Position numbers and translations under genes: made by a program. Shown here one piece after another: positions 1-6,578 of a DNA stretch of 9,183 nt. Source of the DNA: JBEIFW01 sp044370695 (GTDB lineage Bacteria; Actinomycetota; Acidimicrobiia; Acidimicrobiales; Ilumatobacteraceae); NCBI GenBank assembly GCA_044370695.1, contig JBILVB010000145.1, positions 1-9,183 on the forward strand, written 5' to 3'. Numbering within the stretch: the stretch's first letter is position 1; each line of letters opens with the position of its first letter. The notes below the pieces were generated by a model. It saw nothing but the letters and a program-made list of their open reading frames with translations. It ran no database searches and was not told the origin of the DNA.

Positions 1-2
1 CC

Positions 3-497
3 AACAAGATCGTGAAGGCGCAACCCCGCCAGAACGTCTCCAACGCAACGCTCGCTACGACCGGGACCGGCCCCGTCGAGGCCCTGCGAGTCGACGGCAC
101 CTTCGAGATCGCCGGTGTTCCGCTCACCGGCGAGATCGACGTGCAGGGTCGCAGCTTCACCGCCTGGGCACCCGCGGCGACGGCGCAGACGGCATGGAAC
201 GTGGGCTCGTGGCTCGGGGGCACCTATACCGGTACCCCGACGGCGACGACCGTGCCGACGGCGGCGTGGTCGGCGAGCTGGTCCGGCCAACGGTGGAACA
301 AGGTCGAGGGCTACGGCGGGACCTGGGACGGCATCAAGTGGTCCGGCATCAAGTGGTCGGGTTCGACCTGGGACGGGATCAAGTGGTCCGGCATCAAGTG
401 GTCCGGCATCAAGTGGTCCGGCACGACATGGGACGGGATCAAGTGGTCCGGCATCAAGTGGTCCGGCATCAAGTGGTCGGGCACGACATGGGCGTAG
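3..497 (+). CDS. C-terminal part of secreted S8 (subtilisin-like) serine protease with Trp pentapeptide repeats
   Basis: This reading frame is open from the left edge (first full codon at base 3) to TAG at 495-497, so only the last 164 residues of a larger protein are present. The GTG at base 12 is just an internal Val codon. No catalytic Asp/His/Ser is in the window. The S8 call rests on the tail. A stretch with the pattern 'G..L.GE.DV.G..F....WA.....TAWN.GSW.G' (about bases 100-225) is followed by W-S-G-x-x-W repeats, which I know from the C-termini of actinobacterial S8 peptidases. From base 324 a Trp occurs every fifth residue, mostly as GIKWS, until the stop, with the last residues TTWA. 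The likely location is outside the cell or on the wall, with the repeats as a binding or anchoring tail, but that role is inferred. The next gene starts 10 bases downstream. Another secreted repeat protein is the main alternative. Confidence 0.6.
   Translation, partial: NKIVKAQPRQNVSNATLATTGTGPVEALRVDGTFEIAGVPLTGEIDVQGRSFTAWAPAATAQTAWNVGSWLGGTYTGTPTATTVPTAAWSASWSGQRWNKVEGYGGTWDGIKWSGIKWSGSTWDGIKWSGIKWSGIKWSGTTWDGIKWSGIKWSGIKWSGTTWA
324..491 (+). repeat. 15-bp tandem coding repeats (Trp every 5 residues) in 45/60-bp higher-order units
   Basis: Twelve TGG codons lie exactly 15 bases apart: 324, 339, 354, 369, 384, 399, 414, 429, 444, 459, 474 and 489. The basic unit encodes W-S-G-I-K, with W-D-G-I-K opening each larger block and G-S-T or G-T-T closing it. 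The blocks are 45 bases (324-368), 60 bases (369-428) and 60 bases (429-488). The two 60-base blocks differ at a single position, C at 419 against G at 479. Looser Trp spacing (TGG at 267, 279 and 294) precedes the array. Near identity at synonymous sites points to recent duplication or gene conversion, and such arrays can change length by slippage or unequal recombination. Confidence 0.95.
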
Positions 498-507
498 ACG
501 AGACAGC

Positions 508-3021
508 GTGACGGACCTGCCGAGCGACACAGAGCGTTGTGCGCGGCCCCCGATGCCACAGCGGCGTCGCGGGGCCCTCGGCGCGCTCGTGGTTGGGCTC
601 GGCCTCGTCGGAGTCCTCGCCGGCGTGCTGGCGAACCGACTCACACCGGCCGCCCCGGTCGTCGAGCTCCCGACCCCACTCGTAGCGGCGATCCTCATCG
701 CGCTGTTCGCGCTCTGCGAGCGGTTTGAGCTCCACGTGGAAACACGCAAAGACGCCTTCACCTTGTCGTTCTCCGAGTTGGCCTTCGTGCTCGCCGTGTT
801 CCTGGTGAACCCGATCGTCCTCATCGCCGCCAGCACTCTCGGCCGGCTCACCGCGACGCTGTGGGATCACGTTCGTCGATCGCCTGTGAAGCTTGCCTTC
901 AACACCGTGCTGTTCGGCTCGACTACTGCGCTGGGACTCGTTGTCTTCGCCCTGGTCGGCGGAGGTGGCTCGGTCGGCCATCCACGGACATGGCTCGCCG
1001 TGGTCGTCACCACTGCCACGATGATGGTGATCGACGCAACCGCCGTATGGAGTGCGGTGGCGGTAACGACCGGAACACACCTGCCACTGTGGTCCACATT
1101 GCCGATCATGGTGATCGGGGGGCTCGCAATCCCGTGCCTCGGCCTGGCCATGGTGCTCCTTCTCGACAGCACCCCGCTCGCCCTGGTGCTCCTCGTCCCC
1201 CCGGTCGGCCTGCTGTTCTGGATGTCGAAGTCCTATCTCCGCCTGGCCGAGCGCCACGAGGTGCTCGAACGGCTGCAGCGCATCGGCTCGCAGGTCACGG
1301 CGGCCGACACCGTCGAAGCGAGCATCGCCACCGCACTGCGCGACGCAGCCGAGATCACGCGAGCCGAGGACACCGAGATCGTCCTGCTCGGCTCCGACGA
1401 CCGGCCCGCGCAGCGGGTCCGCCTGAACGGTACCGACGGTGCGCTCGAGTCCACCGGCACGGGCGAACGCACCGACCTCGACCCGGCCGTCTCGGCCATC
1501 CTCAGCGGCACGACGGACCGCGTCGCCACCGACGAGACCGTCGCCGTACCGATCGAGATCGGGGGTCGCCGGCTCGGGGTGATCGTGGCCCGGCACCGCC
1601 AGGGCGACGTGGCCGGCTTCGAGGGCACCGATGCGACGGTGCTCGGCACCATCGCCACCCACGCCGCCTCCGCCATCGAGAACGCCCGGCTGATCGACCG
1701 CCTGCGGATCGAATCAGCGCAACGCCAGGAGCTGGCCCACCGCGATCCGTTGACCGGCATCCCCAATCGTCGTGGGTTCACCCACGATCTACAGGCTTTC
1801 TTCGAACGCCTCCGCCGTACGCAACGACCGTTCGCGTTCGTCATGATCGACCTGGCCCGGTTCAAGGACGTCAACGACACCTTCGGCCATGTCGCCGGCG
1901 ACCTCGTCGTGCGCACGATCGCCGAGCGACTCGACGCGATGCTCCGGCCGACCGATCGCTGTGCCCGCCTGGGCGGCGACGAGTTCGCCGTACTGCTCGA
2001 CGGCGCGTCGGCCACCGACGCTCACGAGTTCGCCCGGCGGGCGCTGCACCAGATCGAACGGCCGATCCTGTACGACGGCGTCCCCGTCGTCGTGTCCGCT
2101 GCGCTGGGGATCGCCACCGCCCCGCAGCACGGCACCGACGAGCGGACGCTCACCCACCACGCCGACGTCGCCCTCTACAGCGCCAAGGAGTCCCGCGACG
2201 CCGTCCCCGTCGTCGTCTTCGACGACGACAAGGAGCGCGCCACGACCCGGCGCCACCGCCTGGCCCTCGACCTGCGGCACGCGCTCGAACGGCCGGGCGA
2301 GCTCGAACTCTTCTACCAACCGAAAGCGAAGCTGTCGCAGGGCAACGTCTCGAGCGTGGAGGCGCTGCTGCGCTGGCGTCATCCCGAACTCGGCTTCGTG
2401 CCGCCCGACGAGTTCGTCCGCATCGCCGAGACCACGGGCCTCATCAACCGGTTGACGGCGTCGGTGCTCGAGATGGGCATCGCCCAGGCAGGTCAGTGGC
2501 AGCACGACGGCATCGAGCTCGGCATGTCGCTCAACGTGTCGGTGGCCAACCTGCTCGACGAGCACCTGCCCGACCGGGTCAACAGCCTGTTGCACCGGCA
2601 CGTCGTCGACCCGGCGTCGATCACCCTGGAGGTGACCGAGACCGAGCTCATGCGCGATCCGAGCCGAACCGCCGAGGTGTTGAATCGCCTCGACTCGCTC
2701 GGCGTGCGGCTCTCGATCGACGACTTCGGGACCGGCTACTCCTCGCTCGCCTACCTGAAGCGCATCCCCGTGCGCGAGCTCAAGATCGACAAGGTGTTCG
2801 TGACCGATCTGGTCAACAGCCGCAACGACCTCGTGATCGCCCGCAGCGTGATCGGCCTGGCCGACAACCTCGACATCGCCTGTGTCGCGGAGGGCGTGGA
2901 AGACGAGGCGACCTGGGATCTCCTGCGATCCCTCGGATGCAACGAGGCGCAGGGCTACTTCCTGGCCCGACCGATGCCCGCCGACGACCTCGCGGCATTC
3001 CTTTCGACGCATCACGCCTGA
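508..3021 (+). CDS. Membrane-bound dual GGDEF-EAL c-di-GMP cyclase/phosphodiesterase with GAF-like domain
   Basis: This 837-residue protein is predicted to make and degrade cyclic di-GMP at the membrane. Seven hydrophobic helices lie at roughly residues 22-42, 56-71, 86-110, 128-150, 161-187, 198-219 and 223-240. A GAF-like domain follows (about 258-400). The GGDEF domain begins at R-D-P-L-T-G (412-417), has the active-site loop G489-G-D-E-F493, and keeps the inhibitory I-site R480-P-T-D483. The EAL domain has E618-A-L, N676, E708, D738-D739, K759, E795 and Q815, so the metal and catalytic set looks complete. Both activities are therefore plausible, and the dominant one cannot be read from sequence. 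The membrane part does not match a named sensor domain I recognise with certainty. I chose GTG 508, 10 bases after the protease stop. ATG 553 (822 residues) is the alternative, and neither has a good ribosome site. The frame is open further upstream only because it crosses the repeat array. Confidence 0.93.
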   Translation: MTDLPSDTERCARPPMPQRRRGALGALVVGLGLVGVLAGVLANRLTPAAPVVELPTPLVAAILIALFALCERFELHVETRKDAFTLSFSELAFVLAVFLVNPIVLIAASTLGRLTATLWDHVRRSPVKLAFNTVLFGSTTALGLVVFALVGGGGSVGHPRTWLAVVVTTATMMVIDATAVWSAVAVTTGTHLPLWSTLPIMVIGGLAIPCLGLAMVLLLDSTPLALVLLVPPVGLLFWMSKSYLRLAERHEVLERLQRIGSQVTAADTVEASIATALRDAAEITRAEDTEIVLLGSDDRPAQRVRLNGTDGALESTGTGERTDLDPAVSAILSGTTDRVATDETVAVPIEIGGRRLGVIVARHRQGDVAGFEGTDATVLGTIATHAASAIENARLIDRLRIESAQRQELAHRDPLTGIPNRRGFTHDLQAFFERLRRTQRPFAFVMIDLARFKDVNDTFGHVAGDLVVRTIAERLDAMLRPTDRCARLGGDEFAVLLDGASATDAHEFARRALHQIERPILYDGVPVVVSAALGIATAPQHGTDERTLTHHADVALYSAKESRDAVPVVVFDDDKERATTRRHRLALDLRHALERPGELELFYQPKAKLSQGNVSSVEALLRWRHPELGFVPPDEFVRIAETTGLINRLTASVLEMGIAQAGQWQHDGIELGMSLNVSVANLLDEHLPDRVNSLLHRHVVDPASITLEVTETELMRDPSRTAEVLNRLDSLGVRLSIDDFGTGYSSLAYLKRIPVRELKIDKVFVTDLVNSRNDLVIARSVIGLADNLDIACVAEGVEDEATWDLLRSLGCNEAQGYFLARPMPADDLAAFLSTHHA

Positions 3022-3049
3022 GCGTCACCCCCCGTTCACGTCCGGTCCG

Positions 3050-3055
3050 TACGGT
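3050..3055 (+). promoter_or_regulatory. TACGGT -10 box, leaderless-type, for the HD oxygenase gene
   Basis: TACGGT fits TANNNT and ends 6 bases before GTG 3062. It lies in the 40-base gap after the GGDEF-EAL stop. No convincing -35 box is visible. It overlaps an 8-base palindrome, CCGTACGG (3047-3054), which could be an operator or chance in such GC-rich DNA. Confidence 0.4.
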
Positions 3056-3061
3056 CGTGAC

Positions 3062-3616
3062 GTGCGCCGCTTCGCCACCGTCGACGACCTGATCGACCAC
3101 CTCGCCGGCCTCGGCAGCCTCGACTCGGAGGAGGCGACCGGCAACGCCCGGACCTTCACTGAACTCGACCACGGCCTGCAGTGCGCGGCGCTGCTCGAGG
3201 CGGCCGCTCCCGGCGATCTCGAATTGCAGGTCGCCGGCCTCGTCCACGATCTCGCTCACCCCTGGGACGGGCCGGGACAGCCGAACCATCACCGCCTCGG
3301 CGCCGACGCGGTACGGGACCTCCTCGGCGCTCGTGTCGCCGCGCTCGTCGAGGCCCACGTCGACGCCAAGCGGTACCTGGTCACCGTCGACCCCGCCTAT
3401 CGGGCCACGCTCTCCCCGGGCAGCATCCACACCCTCGCCGCCCAAGGCGGCGACCTGAGCCCCGCCGAGGTGGCGGCCGCAGAAGCACTCCCGCACTGGG
3501 CGGCCGCCGTGGCGCTGCGCCGGGCCGACGACGGCGCCAAGGTCCCCGGCGCCGATGTCCCCCCGCTGGAGCACTGGACCCCGATCATCCGCACGGTGGC
3601 AGGCACCCGTCACTGA
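3062..3616 (+). CDS. PhnZ-like HD-domain mixed-valent diiron oxygenase family protein
   Basis: This 184-residue protein looks like the HD-domain oxygenases typified by PhnZ, in which two irons bound by the HD fold activate O2 to cleave organophosphonates. From memory of PhnZ, these motifs correspond: LDHGLQCA (H37), LVHDLAH (H62, D63, H66), NHHRLGAD (H76), EAHVDAKRYL (H99, K103), LSPGSIHTLAAQGG, and RRADDGAKVPG (D156 likely the last ligand). The lengths are also similar. Thus all expected iron ligands and the substrate Lys appear present. The Tyr and Glu that PhnZ carries 10 and 7 residues before the first His seem absent: Gly and Arg stand there. No phosphonate gene is in the window, so the substrate is unknown. 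GTG 3062 is the first start after the previous stop that fits the family's N-terminus, and TACGGT lies 6 bases upstream of it. An HD hydrolase remains possible. Confidence 0.75.
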   Translation: MRRFATVDDLIDHLAGLGSLDSEEATGNARTFTELDHGLQCAALLEAAAPGDLELQVAGLVHDLAHPWDGPGQPNHHRLGADAVRDLLGARVAALVEAHVDAKRYLVTVDPAYRATLSPGSIHTLAAQGGDLSPAEVAAAEALPHWAAAVALRRADDGAKVPGADVPPLEHWTPIIRTVAGTRH

Positions 3617-3654
3617 CACCGTGCACCGGCGCTCGTCGCGCTGCCGGGCAGAGC

Positions 3655-3664
3655 GCAGCGCTGC
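3655..3664. repeat. 10-bp palindrome just upstream of the M24 peptidase promoter
   Basis: GCAGCGCTGC is a perfect palindrome. It lies in the 62-base gap 3617-3678, one base before the TAGGGT box. A second inverted repeat, CTGCC-G-GGCAG (3641-3651), lies next to it. It could be a repressor site, or part of a weak hairpin ending the HD gene transcript. No T-run follows, so a standard intrinsic terminator is not supported. Confidence 0.3.
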
Positions 3665-3665
3665 C

Positions 3666-3671
3666 TAGGGT
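3666..3671 (+). promoter_or_regulatory. TAGGGT -10 box, leaderless-type, for the M24 peptidase gene
   Basis: TAGGGT matches TANNNT and is followed by 7 bases and then ATG 3679, the spacing expected if transcription starts at or next to the start codon. The AGGG within it could be misread as a ribosome site. No clear -35 element is seen. Confidence 0.5.
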
Positions 3672-3678
3672 TCAGCGC

Positions 3679-4932
3679 ATGAAGAACGCCGCCGTCGAAC
3701 GCCGCCGCACCCGGGTCGCCGACCGGTGGGCCCTCACCGACGACGTCGTGCTCGTGCGCGCCGGAACCCCGGTCCCGATCGAGGGCAGCGACCAGTACCA
3801 CCCGTTCCGCGCCCACCCCGAGCATCAGTATCTCGCCGGTACCGACGTCCCCGGGGCCGTGCTGGCGTTCGACGCCGCAGAACGCTCCTGGGAGTTGTTC
3901 GCCCCCCGGCTGAGTGCCGACCAGCTCGTGTGGGAGGCCGAGCCCGAGCCGGTCGGGCGCCCACTGGCCGAACTCGACGACTGGCTCGGGCGTCGGGTCA
4001 GCCGGCGCGTGCGCACCGCCGGCGCCGGCGGCGAAGCCGAGCTCTCCGTTGCGATCGCCGAGACCCGCCTCCACAAAGACGAGGCCGAACTCGACGCGCT
4101 GCGCCGAGCCGCCCGCATGAGCGAGTCGGGTTACGCCTGGCTGTTCGCCGAGACCCGGGCCGGCATGACCGAACGCGAGGTCCAGATCGGACTGGAAGCG
4201 GCGTTCTTCCGGGCGGGCGCGCCACGCACCGCCTACGACTCGATCGTGGCCAGCGGCCCCAACGGGGCGGTGCTCCACTTCCTGCCGACGGCACGCCGCA
4301 TTGCGCCCGGCGACCTGCTGCTCGTCGACGCCGGCGCGTCCTGCGAGGGGTATGCCAGCGACGTGACCCGCACGATGGTCGTCGGCGCGGAGCCGACCGA
4401 CGTGCAGACGTTCCTGTGGCAGTTGATCCTGCGCACCCACGAGCTCGCGGTCGACCGGTGCCGGGTCGGGGTCGAATGGCGAGACGTGCACCTCGACGCC
4501 GCACGCACCATCGCGGCCGGGCTCGTCGAGCTCGGACTGCTGCGCGGCGCCGTCGACGAGTTGGTCTCGTCGGGAGCGGTGGCGCTGTTCTTCCCGCACG
4601 GCCTGGGCCACCTCATCGGCCTGACGGTGCACGATGCCGGCGGCTACCCGCCCGGCCGGGAGCGCAGCACGCACCCGCAGTTGCGCTACCTGCGCACCGA
4701 CCGGCCGCTCGAAGCCGGGATGATCACCAGCGTCGAGCCGGGCGTCTATTTCATCGACGCCCTCCTCGGCGACCCAGCGGTGCGGGCCCGGCATGCCGAC
4801 GGCGTGGTGTGGGACAACGTCGATCCGCTGCGAGGCTTCGGCGGCATCCGCATCGAGGACGACGTCCACGTCACCACCGGCGAGCCCGAGGTGTTGAGCG
4901 CCGCCATCCCCAAGCCGCTGCGCATCGGCTGA
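3679..4932 (+). CDS. M24 family metallopeptidase (aminopeptidase P / Xaa-Pro dipeptidase type)
   Basis: This 417-residue cytosolic enzyme is predicted to cleave the Xaa-Pro bond at the N-terminus of peptides with a two-metal centre. An N-terminal aminopeptidase-P-like domain (about 1-165, including an HPFRAHPEHQYLAG stretch near residue 40) precedes the pita-bread catalytic domain. All five metal ligands are visible: D217 (VDAGAS), D228 (SDVTRT, 11 residues on), H311 (HGLGHLIGL), E353 (SVEPGVYF) and E393 (RIEDDVHV). H307 and the later VHD fit substrate-binding positions of the family. The length is normal. ATG 3679 is preceded by TAGGGT at 7 bases. The frame is open upstream, but that part is Arg-rich shadow over the HD gene. 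Whether it acts on tripeptides or dipeptides cannot be told. The next gene begins 26 bases later with its own -10 box. Confidence 0.92.
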   Translation: MKNAAVERRRTRVADRWALTDDVVLVRAGTPVPIEGSDQYHPFRAHPEHQYLAGTDVPGAVLAFDAAERSWELFAPRLSADQLVWEAEPEPVGRPLAELDDWLGRRVSRRVRTAGAGGEAELSVAIAETRLHKDEAELDALRRAARMSESGYAWLFAETRAGMTEREVQIGLEAAFFRAGAPRTAYDSIVASGPNGAVLHFLPTARRIAPGDLLLVDAGASCEGYASDVTRTMVVGAEPTDVQTFLWQLILRTHELAVDRCRVGVEWRDVHLDAARTIAAGLVELGLLRGAVDELVSSGAVALFFPHGLGHLIGLTVHDAGGYPPGRERSTHPQLRYLRTDRPLEAGMITSVEPGVYFIDALLGDPAVRARHADGVVWDNVDPLRGFGGIRIEDDVHVTTGEPEVLSAAIPKPLRIG

Positions 4933-4944
4933 ACCCCGGAGCCC

Positions 4945-4950
4945 TACGCT
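4945..4950 (+). promoter_or_regulatory. TACGCT -10 box, leaderless-type, for the hydrolase-LLM pair
   Basis: TACGCT fits TANNNT and is followed by 8 bases and ATG 4959. It lies in the 26-base gap after the M24 stop, so the downstream pair may be transcribed separately from the peptidase. No -35 box is convincing. Confidence 0.4.
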
Positions 4951-4958
4951 CGGGCGTC

Positions 4959-5702
4959 ATGCCCGTCGTCCTCGTCCACGGCAACCCGGAGACGGCCGAA
5001 CTGTGGGGCCCGCTGCGGGCCGCGCTCGGCCGCACCGACGTCGTCACCCCCCGCCTGCCCGGGTTCGGCGCCCCCACCCCCGCCGGTTGGGGCGCCACCC
5101 GCGCCGAGTACACCCGCTGGCTGATCGCCGAGATCGCTGCCATCGGCGAGCCGGTCGACCTCGTCGGCCACGACTGGGGCGGCGGGCTGGTGATGGGCGT
5201 GGCCATCGAGCGGCCCGACCTGTTGCGGAGCTGGGCTTGCGACCTGCTCGGCTGCTTCCACCCCACCTACGTCTGGCACGACGCCGCCCAGGGCTGGCAG
5301 ACCCCGGGCGTCGGCGAGGAGGCCGTCGCCGGCATGGCCGCACTGCCGGTGGCCGACAAGGTGGCGCTGTTCGAAGGCCTCGGCGTGCCGGCCGACATCG
5401 CCCGCAGCTTCGCCACTGCGATGGACGCCGAGATGGGCCGCTGCATCCTCGCCCTGTACCGCTCGGCGGCGCAGCCGCTGCTCGCCAACGTCGGCACCCG
5501 CCTGGCCGCCGCCCGCCACCGGCCCGGCCTCGCCATCGTCCCCACCGCCGATCCGTACACCGGCGGGCCCGAGCGGGCCGAGGAGATGGCCGCCGTCGCC
5601 GGCGCCCGGGTCGTGCGCTTCGAGGGTGCCGGGCACTGGTGGATGTTCGACGACCTCGACGCCCGGGCCGGGGCGCTCACCGAGTTCTGGGCCCAGGCAT
5701 GA
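4959..5702 (+). CDS. Alpha/beta hydrolase with Asp nucleophile (epoxide hydrolase / haloalkane dehalogenase-like)
   Basis: This 247-residue protein has the oxyanion motif H7-G-N-P10 and the nucleophile elbow G-H-D72-W73-G-G. An Asp rather than Ser there points to hydrolysis through an alkyl-enzyme ester, as in epoxide hydrolases and haloalkane or fluoroacetate dehalogenases, instead of an ordinary esterase. D198 (PTADPY) and H226 (GAGHWW) can complete the triad. Lid tyrosines Y104 and Y167 (LALYRS) could open an epoxide, and W73 is also what dehalogenases use to hold halide, so the two options are not resolved. The protein starts directly at the strand before HGNP and lacks the usual first strands, so it is shorter than typical epoxide hydrolases (about 290-320 residues). 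ATG 4959 is supported by TACGCT upstream. Its stop overlaps the next start (ATGA), so translation is coupled to the LLM gene. Confidence 0.85.
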   Translation: MPVVLVHGNPETAELWGPLRAALGRTDVVTPRLPGFGAPTPAGWGATRAEYTRWLIAEIAAIGEPVDLVGHDWGGGLVMGVAIERPDLLRSWACDLLGCFHPTYVWHDAAQGWQTPGVGEEAVAGMAALPVADKVALFEGLGVPADIARSFATAMDAEMGRCILALYRSAAQPLLANVGTRLAAARHRPGLAIVPTADPYTGGPERAEEMAAVAGARVVRFEGAGHWWMFDDLDARAGALTEFWAQA

Positions 5703-6568
5703 TCCGCGTCGGCGTCGTGTACCCGCAGACCGAACTCGGCGGCGACCCCGAGGCCGTGCGCCGTATCGGGGCGGCCACCGAATCGCTCGGTTACGACCAC
5801 CTGCTGGCCTACGACCACGTCGTCGGCGCCACCCACGACCGCGAACCGAAGCTGTGGGGCCCCTACACGGAGCGCCACCCGTTCCACGACCCGTTCGTGC
5901 TGTTCGGATACCTCGCCGGGCGTACCGAACGGATCGAACTGGTGACCGGGGTGCTGATCCTCCCGCAGCGCCAGACCGTGCTCGTGGCCAAGCAGAGCGC
6001 GGACCTCGACCTGCTGTCGGGCGAACGGTTCCGCCTCGGCGTCGGCGTCGGCTGGAACTACGTCGAGTACGACGCGCTCGGCGAGGACTTCGCCACCCGC
6101 GGCCCGCGCGCCGACGAGCAGATCCCGTACCTGCGCCGGCTGTGGAGCGAGCCGCTGGTCAGCTTCGAGGGTCGTTTCGACCGCATCGACCGCGGCAACG
6201 TGCTGCCCCGCCCGCGCCGCACCATCCCGATCTGGGTCGGTGGGTTCGGCGAGGCCGCATTCCGCCGCGGCGGACGGCTCGGCGACGGCTTCATCTTCGC
6301 CGGTTCGGTCGAACACGCCGTCGAGGGCCGCGACCGTGTCCGCCACCATCTCGACGCCGCCGGCCGCAGCGCCGAGGGGTACGGCCTCGAGCTGATCACG
6401 TTGCGGGCCAAGACCGTCGACGCAACGGTCGAGGCCATCGAGCAGTGGGCGGCGGCCGGCGGCACGCACGCCACGGTCTGCTCGATGAACCTCGGCCTCG
6501 ACTCGGTCGAGGCGCACCTCGACCACATCGCGGCGGTCGCCGACCGGCTCGGCCTGCCCCGACGCTGA
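5699..6568 (+). CDS. LLM class (luciferase-like) F420-dependent oxidoreductase
   Basis: This 289-residue TIM-barrel protein belongs to the bacterial luciferase-like family, whose actinobacterial members usually use coenzyme F420 for hydride transfer and sometimes FMN for mono-oxygenation. Family signatures visible are T83-G-V-L-I-L-P-Q-R, the following LVAKQSADLDLLSGER stretch, LGVGVGWN (113-120) with VEYDALG, the RGPRADEQIPYLRRLW helix, and PIWVGGFGEAAFRRGGRLGDG. The arrangement resembles the 'probable F420-dependent' subfamily of about 280-300 residues. The cofactor is inferred, since F420 and FMN enzymes are not reliably told apart by eye. ATG overlaps the hydrolase stop (ATGA), so the two are co-translated and may act on the same substrate. 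It converges with the amidohydrolase, with 6 bases between the stop codons. Confidence 0.9.
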   Translation: MIRVGVVYPQTELGGDPEAVRRIGAATESLGYDHLLAYDHVVGATHDREPKLWGPYTERHPFHDPFVLFGYLAGRTERIELVTGVLILPQRQTVLVAKQSADLDLLSGERFRLGVGVGWNYVEYDALGEDFATRGPRADEQIPYLRRLWSEPLVSFEGRFDRIDRGNVLPRPRRTIPIWVGGFGEAAFRRGGRLGDGFIFAGSVEHAVEGRDRVRHHLDAAGRSAEGYGLELITLRAKTVDATVEAIEQWAAAGGTHATVCSMNLGLDSVEAHLDHIAAVADRLGLPRR

Positions 6569-6578
6569 CCGGCGTCAG
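6565..6578. terminator. Small inverted repeat spanning both convergent stop codons
   Basis: CTGAC-CGGC-GTCAG forms a 5-bp stem with a 4-base loop exactly where the LLM gene (TGA 6566-6568) and the minus-strand amidohydrolase (TGA read from 6575-6577) meet. It could help end transcription from both sides, but the stem is short and has no T-run on either strand. Two facing TGA codons produce part of the symmetry by themselves. Confidence 0.25.

Noticed and set aside
324..491. Possible CRISPR-like array
   Set aside because: The units are 15 bases, contiguous, in frame with a gene, and have no unique spacers.
115..507. N-terminal extension of the GGDEF-EAL protein back to base 115
   Set aside because: That stretch is Arg/Ser/Pro-rich low-complexity peptide made by reading the protease and its repeats out of frame.
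311..559. Minus-strand open frame with repeated MPDHL pentapeptides and plus-strand frames with repeated basic peptides over the same array
   Set aside because: The 15-base repeat has no stop codon in several frames, so every frame shows a repeat peptide. Only the Trp frame continues into a recognisable protease tail.
1789..3015. Long antisense open frames opposite the real genes (also 469-1662, 3610-4869, 5267-6526, 7807-8940)
   Set aside because: They mirror the codon pattern of the plus-strand genes, carry no recognisable motif, and lie opposite genes with clear catalytic residues.
861..3092. Long plus-strand open frame (743 codons) inside the GGDEF-EAL gene
   Set aside because: Arg/Pro-rich shadow typical of GC-rich DNA. 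The overlapping frame carries complete GGDEF and EAL motifs.
3666..3671. AGGG as a Shine-Dalgarno site for the M24 gene
   Set aside because: It fits better as part of TAGGGT at leaderless spacing, matching the other starts, although a dual role cannot be excluded.
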